The notes under the pieces are model-generated. The model did no database searches. It worked only from the letters and a program-made list of their open reading frames with translations, and had not been told where the DNA came from. Position numbers and translations under genes: made by a program. Below are positions 59,528-64,000 of a stretch of 64,000 nucleotides of DNA, piece after piece (the stretch's first letter is position 1; the number at the start of each line of letters is the position of its first letter). Origin of the DNA: Pocillopora verrucosa (lineage: Eukaryota > Cnidaria > Anthozoa > Scleractinia > Pocilloporidae); contig NC_089314.1 of NCBI RefSeq assembly GCF_036669915.1, positions 6,781,778-6,845,777 on the forward strand, in the 5' to 3' direction.

Positions 59528-62500
59528 TTAGACCTTTGCACCTGCTGGGTTTTCACCATGATGTGCTTGCTGAATCCTATGAAGAAGTTTATCATTCTCT
59601 TTAAAAAGACACAACAATGTCCTCTTGGAGTAATAATTGGAATCAATGTTCTCTATATTATCAATCACATCATGCAGAAGATGAGCTTTACCAAGACAGC
59701 TGCCAGGAGCATCATAGTTGATATGAGTAAAATGTACATGAAAATGATAATAAGAGGGCTGGTAATGAACATAAACCTGAATTTGGTCTTTACCAACACC
59801 ATACTTATCCCTTATGGCCTCCTAGAAGAAAGACAAAAATACTATTAATATAAAACTACTTAACTCTTTAAGTCACCCTCGTGGCCTGGACAGAATTTCT
59901 CCTTACACTATCAGTATAAATCAAGCAGACAAGTAATGAGAATTAAGAAAAATATCAACTAGGGGATTATTAGTTGATCCAATTCCAAATTCTCCAAACT
60001 ACATCATATGGATTGTATGGCAGACAGAAAGGAGAAATTACTAATGAGATCTTGGGAGTTAAAGGGTTAAAAAATGAGCTACTTACAAGGCAAAAATATA
60101 TTGAAAAAGTAAAAAAATTAAATTTTTTAGATGCTATGTCATCTTCAGGATAAATAAGCACTGTCCCCTAAACTGCATAATTATTTTGGATCAATATCAG
60201 TATCTGGGTAACTACCCACCTACCCCTCCCCTAACCCAACATTAACCCTAAATTGTTATCAGTTGACTGTTGTTGAGTTAGGGGAGGGGTAGGTGGGCAG
60301 TTGTCCAGATACTGATATTGATCCATTATTTTTAATCATCTCCTTGGGTAATTCCTGATGTGAAGACATGAAGAGTTTTCCAACATAGGAGTTGATTTGT
60401 CTATTCAAACTAGTTTTCAAATGTTGGATCATTAGGCCTGAAAGGATTCTGCATTAACCCTATAAACCCTAAGAATGACTAGCACCAAATTTCTCCCTAG
60501 GATATCACCCCTGAATCACACGTTAGGGTCATGAGAATAAAGGAAATGATCAAATAACCAACAGAAGAAGCTTTTGATTGCTAAACAAATTCTCCTTGTC
60601 AGCACGTTAGGAAATGTATGAAGAGCAGTATGGAGAATTGGCATACTGATTTTAGGGTGTAAAGGGTTAATAAAAATATTAAGCTGTGCAGAGAATGCAC
60701 CAGCTGGTAGAAAGCAACAGATTCTCTTAAAACATATTTGTGCTATGTAAATAGCTCATTTTTAAACCTAGGTGAACTTTGTAGACTTAAAACTACTCAT
60801 TGCCAAAACTACTTATCGCCTGAAACTAAAGGGGACATTGTATATTAGCTACTTGCTATCTGAGCTGAATGCACAGATGCAACATAACTGTAATTTATAT
60901 TAAAGTTCTATATTTATATTATAATTATTTTTCACATTGATTAATATTCAAAGTATTATATTTGTGCACCTCATTGTTGACTTAAATTACTGTAATGGTA
61001 CTAATTTCAAATATTGTGATTAGATTTAAACTGATAGCCTAATGCCTACGTAACATGCAAAAACAAAGTCAACAGATGCAACACAATGAACTGCTGACAG
61101 CATGAGTCATGCCAAAAACATGTCTTTAAAATTTTTTCTCAAGAATTTGAAATTTATGTGAATATTAAAATATTAAAATCCTCTCTATTATGATTCTTGG
61201 ATGAAATAAAATCATTTGTTTGCTCAAAATGATTCCACACATTCTTCATTAAAAGGAAAAAAGAGACAAACAAAACAAAAACAGTTTAAGTATCACACCA
61301 AACCAAAAAGAGCAACAGTAAAAATCTTCAGACTGAATTTAACCATTTAACTCCCAAGATCTGATTATTAATTCTCCCCTCTTGCTACCACACATTATCT
61401 TGTTTATTAATCATGAGAATTTGGTGTTAGATCAAGATACCATCTTCAGCCTGATTATTTTTTGTATTCTTATTACCTGTTTGTTGGATAAAGTATGGAC
61501 ATTTTTGGGAGAAGTTACATGTTTATATCATTTCTGGGGGTGAAAGGGTAAAGGTTAGGTTACCTGTCCTTTCAACAATATATTCCTCAATAGTGGTAGG
61601 TGGGATCTATCAAGATCTCTGAGTGATTTAATCTCTCGTCTACGGCCAATAGCCACCAGGTACAGGTTTTCAATCTGTTTCTGATCCCACTTCAAGTCTG
61701 GCAACAAAACAAAGCCAGTTTCCGGGTCATTATCTTCAAATACAACACGTTCCACTTCAGCCTTTTTTTCAAGAATGTTGTACACCCACTGAAACAAAAT
61801 TTTAATATCAAGTGTTTTAGGTCAGTACTATAAACAGTTTAACACAACTATAAGATGCAATTAACCATTGTAGTAATAAATATCTTTGTTTTCTTAGAGT
61901 AATGTAAGTTTGGTTAATGTAGGTAAGTTGATGTTTAGTAAGTTGGGGATTCATTTGTGAGATAGTTTGAAGAATTGAGTAATTAAATTGTAAAAAAATT
62001 AGCATTTAAAAAATAAGACAGAAACAGAAAGAGTATTGAAAACACAGTTTTTAACAAAATATCTATACAAATCCAAGCTAATTGTTAATCCCAGAATAGT
62101 ACATAATACAAATATAAGAAAACTTTTGTATTTGGCTATTTCCTTAATTAAAGAATAAATTTTTTTTCAAGCTTTATACTCCATACTGGTTAAGTACTGT
62201 TCATTACAGCAAAGATCACTCTCATCTTCACTGATTAATCCACAGTTCAAATATACGTGCATGATATTTGTATAATCACTGTCCATCATTCATTCATCAC
62301 TTAACGCCAGTTTATTACATAACAAAAAAATTACCAGCTCCCAATTGGCTTGTTGGCTCAGTTGGTTGAGCATTGCAGCGGTATCACAGAGGTCATGGGT
62401 TCATCCCTGAAATTTTTTTCTCAGGCTTTGATTTTCACTACTTATTAAGTAACTTTCATTGCTGTTCACCCAACAGTTAGTTTGGGTGACCAGCTACAGT

Positions 62501-62975
62501 CTGAGTTCCTTATTTAGATAACATATAAAAAATTAAAGTAAAGTAAAATTGTTGTTGTTTTTGATGTTTTTGCTGATTTTCCATAATTTGTGGAGGCTCT
62601 GGTAATTAAAACCAAAGAGTCAAAAATATCGCAGAGCAATCAAACCGAAAAACATCACACATACCTGAATACTGAAAGATTTTTCCTCAATAAATGGAAG
62701 AGTAATTGATTTATAAACATCTGGAGTTTCTTGAACAAAATGCACATTTCGGGATGAAAATTTATCAAGATGTTTAGCTGTAGCTGGGTAGATTATTGTT
62801 CCCTTCAACGTATTGAAACGTGATTGTGGTTGGCATGTACACTGGTTGTAGATATCATTGTTAAATTCCATCTTAACGCTAGTTTCTGCAGACAACATTT
62901 GTGGTAAGGTATCTTCTGAAAAAGGTGTCTTCTCCAAAAGAACCACAGCATCAGATTCTGATTCTCCAAACTTTC
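59528..62975 (-). CDS. DCPS: Scavenger mRNA decapping enzyme DcpS, 3' exons (partial)
   Basis: Three exons on the minus strand: 62665-62975, 61564-61788 and 59528-59821, phases consistent, 275 residues visible. DcpS hydrolyses the residual m7GpppN cap left by 3'-to-5' mRNA decay, releasing m7GMP. The first exon shown has [11 protein letters not shown] and [11 protein letters not shown]. The second has [39 protein letters not shown] and [12 protein letters not shown]. The last has the catalytic HIT triad HFHVH (within [10 protein letters not shown]) and the family's C-terminal helices, ending GAKV and TAA. Every landmark of human DCPS appears in order. The N-terminal exon (about 70 residues in human) needs a phase 1 donor, was not found at 62976-64000 and probably lies beyond the window. 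The introns contain MITE copies A, B and C and the SINE-like element. Confidence 0.93.
59858..60070 (-). repeat. MITE-like repeat related to families A and B, DCPS intron
   Basis: The ends 'cttaactctttaagtcacc' and 'gatcttgggagttaaaggg' are inverted. The right end equals the family A terminus (complement of ccctttaactcccaagatc), but the body differs. Confidence 0.55.
60189..60324. repeat. MITE, family C (copy 3, complete)
   Basis: 136 bp, nearly palindromic: ggatcaatatcagtatctgg at the left and its exact complement ccagatactgatattgatcc at the right, then CAACTGCCCACCTACCCCTCC-type inner ends. The best-preserved copy of the family in the window. Confidence 0.85.
60454..60670. repeat. MITE-like repeat, family B (copy 3)
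   Basis: ttaaccctataaaccctaag at the left; 'gattttagggtgtaaaggg' plus ttaa at the right, inverted ends. Shares internal words with 37911-38392 (complement). Confidence 0.65.
61339..61550 (+). repeat. MITE-like repeat, family A (copy 3)
   Basis: ttaaccatttaactcccaag at the left, ctgggggtgaaagggta at the right. Block-by-block match to 41861-42067. It lies directly beside the DCPS exon at 61564. Confidence 0.75.
62175..62470 (-). mobile_element. tRNA-derived SINE-like element, family E
   Basis: 62345-62400 reads on the plus strand like a tRNA promoter region: A-box-like tggctcagttgg (62354 on) and B-box-like gggttcatccc (62397 on) about 43 nt apart. Upstream (62190-62260) the complement of the 43382-43503 element appears (cattacagcaaagatcactctcat, ccacagttcaaatat), and downstream 'gattttcactact.attaagta' resembles the same family. 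It is not a functional tRNA: I cannot fold acceptor and anticodon arms. Pol III SINEs of this kind are common in corals (general knowledge, unchecked). Confidence 0.6.
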
Positions 62976-63176
62976 CTGTAAATAACATGAATATCATTTA
63001 CACATTTTTTAAAAATCCTTAGAAAGAGAGGAGGAAGGGAGTTTTTTTTTGATGTGACACTTCTAACAGTGTTAGGATAAAGCAGAATCCAATTCCGTTT
63101 TTACTCATAACAGTGATTGACAAAATCTGATGATCAAAACAGGAGACTAAATTGTGAATTACAAGTACAATTGAAA

Positions 63177-63303
63177 GGCTCAGAGCAAGAACGACCCCTT
63201 GATTTTTCGGCCATTTTTGAAAGTCTTCAGAAGTAGTTGTCAACTACTTCTGAACACTTTCAAAAATGGCCGAAAAATCAAGGGGTCGTTCTTGCTCTGA
63301 GCC
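63177..63303. repeat. Near-perfect 63-bp-arm palindrome
   Basis: Arms 63177-63239 and 63241-63303 are inverted copies with one mismatch and a single T between them. Word: ggctcagagcaagaacgacc...aagtagttg. Lies upstream of the first visible DCPS exon. Such tight palindromes form cruciforms and are hard to clone and assemble. Confidence 0.9.
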
Positions 63304-63639
63304 CTCCAATTACTGATTGAATGGGACAACACAATTCCTGTTACCAATACCAATTAATTATAACCACTGCAATTTTGAAGACATTTAAATGCGTGAAAGG
63401 AGGGCTGATGGCTTGTTATTCTGTTACTTTAATACTTATTAATTAATTACAACATTTGACATGAGTGCAATAAACACATTTAAAAACAGCTTTTGAGCAT
63501 TCTCAAAATGAAAAACTTGAAAAATTTGAAAACCGTGAAACAAAATCCTTCATTTTGGGACATTCCCAGCTTAGATGGTAAGTTTGTTTCTGTGGTTACA
63601 GTAAATGATTGATTGGTGGATCTATTTGTGTAAACAGTC

Positions 63640-63900
63640 AACCCTCCGAGACAACACCCTTGTAGGTGGACAGTTCTACTTACAGATACTCCTCTCAATT
63701 CCCCTTTTTTGTCTGTGGGAAAGCAACTTGTCCATTTTTTTAAAATTAATAAGAGTCTAACATAACACTCTCTGGTAAGCCAACTCCCACCATATTTTTC
63801 TTCAGTCTCAATTTCAGAAATAATTTTTGGCAAGCAGACAGTTCTACCAATGGACACTTTTCTCAATTCCAGTGGGTGTCTGCTTAAGAAAGATTTGACT
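63640..63900. repeat. Diverged repeated blocks (cagttctac...ctctcaattcc)
   Basis: 'ggacagttctacttacagat' with 'ctcctctcaattcccc', and 'agacagttctaccaatggac' with 'cttttctcaattccag', lie about 165 bp apart. This explains the internally repeated look of the minus-strand open frame at 63480-63866, which I do not take as a gene. Confidence 0.45.
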
Positions 63901-64000
63901 ATACTCAGTGAGATCTAACTGTCCAATTTCAGGTGTCTGATTACACTGTCAAACTACAATGCTACAGAATAACTGGTGAGAGGAATCGGATCAATATAAG

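Noticed and set aside
62345..62420. Possible functional tRNA gene
   Set aside because: A- and B-box-like words are present, but the acceptor and anticodon stems do not pair by eye, and the surroundings match a SINE family.
63480..63866. 128-codon minus-strand open frame just upstream of DCPS
   Set aside because: Looks internally repeated because it overlaps diverged DNA repeats. It does not resemble the DcpS N-terminus and offers no clear phase-1 donor in frame.

Overview
The window looks like AT-rich nuclear DNA from an anthozoan cnidarian, most likely a stony coral or a close relative. This is inferred from gene families and style, not from any search: an intronless class A GPCR, an intronless SoxB-type gene, intron-rich conserved genes with GT-AG introns, long intergenic stretches, and many short foldback or MITE-like repeats. 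I see no bacterial, phage or CRISPR features.

Layout. 1-16 kb: one intronless GPCR (minus, 1175-2317), then about 14 kb of non-coding DNA with several inverted-repeat elements and one frame-split coding fragment near 15.5 kb. 16-25 kb: a two-exon TGF-beta/BMP-type ligand (minus, 16687-17618) flanked by two copies of one dispersed repeat, a doubtful small secreted or membrane ORF (22.0-22.4 kb), and an intronless Sox HMG-box gene (minus, 24915-25631). 25.6-33.7 kb: no gene seen; one degenerate GTCA satellite. 33.7-57.0 kb: one large plus-strand gene of the RASEF (Rab45)/CRACR2A family (EF hands, coiled coil, disordered middle, Rab GTPase). 59.5-63.0 kb: three 3' exons of DCPS, the scavenger mRNA decapping enzyme (minus); its 5' exon(s) lie outside the window or were not recognised.

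The most interesting locus is the RASEF-like gene. It has two alternative EF-hand first exons 6.2 kb apart, both with their own ATG and both ending in the same splice phase. Its coiled-coil section carries an in-frame TAG in exon 2, and a decayed exon pair (7-8) with an in-frame TAA and unusable phase. Both damaged parts can be skipped without losing frame. An intact paralogous exon pair (13-14) sits 4 kb downstream. With the damaged parts left out, the remaining exons sum to a multiple of three (4038 nt with exon 1b, 1345 codons plus stop) and read through to a prenylatable Rab tail. The second notable gene is the TGF-beta ligand: all seven knot cysteines are present, but there are only about 86 residues between the predicted signal peptide and the first cysteine, with no furin site.

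The genes are not an operon and have no evident joint function. They are separate animal genes: surface signalling (GPCR, TGF-beta ligand), transcription (Sox), calcium-linked vesicle traffic (RASEF-like) and mRNA cap turnover (DCPS).
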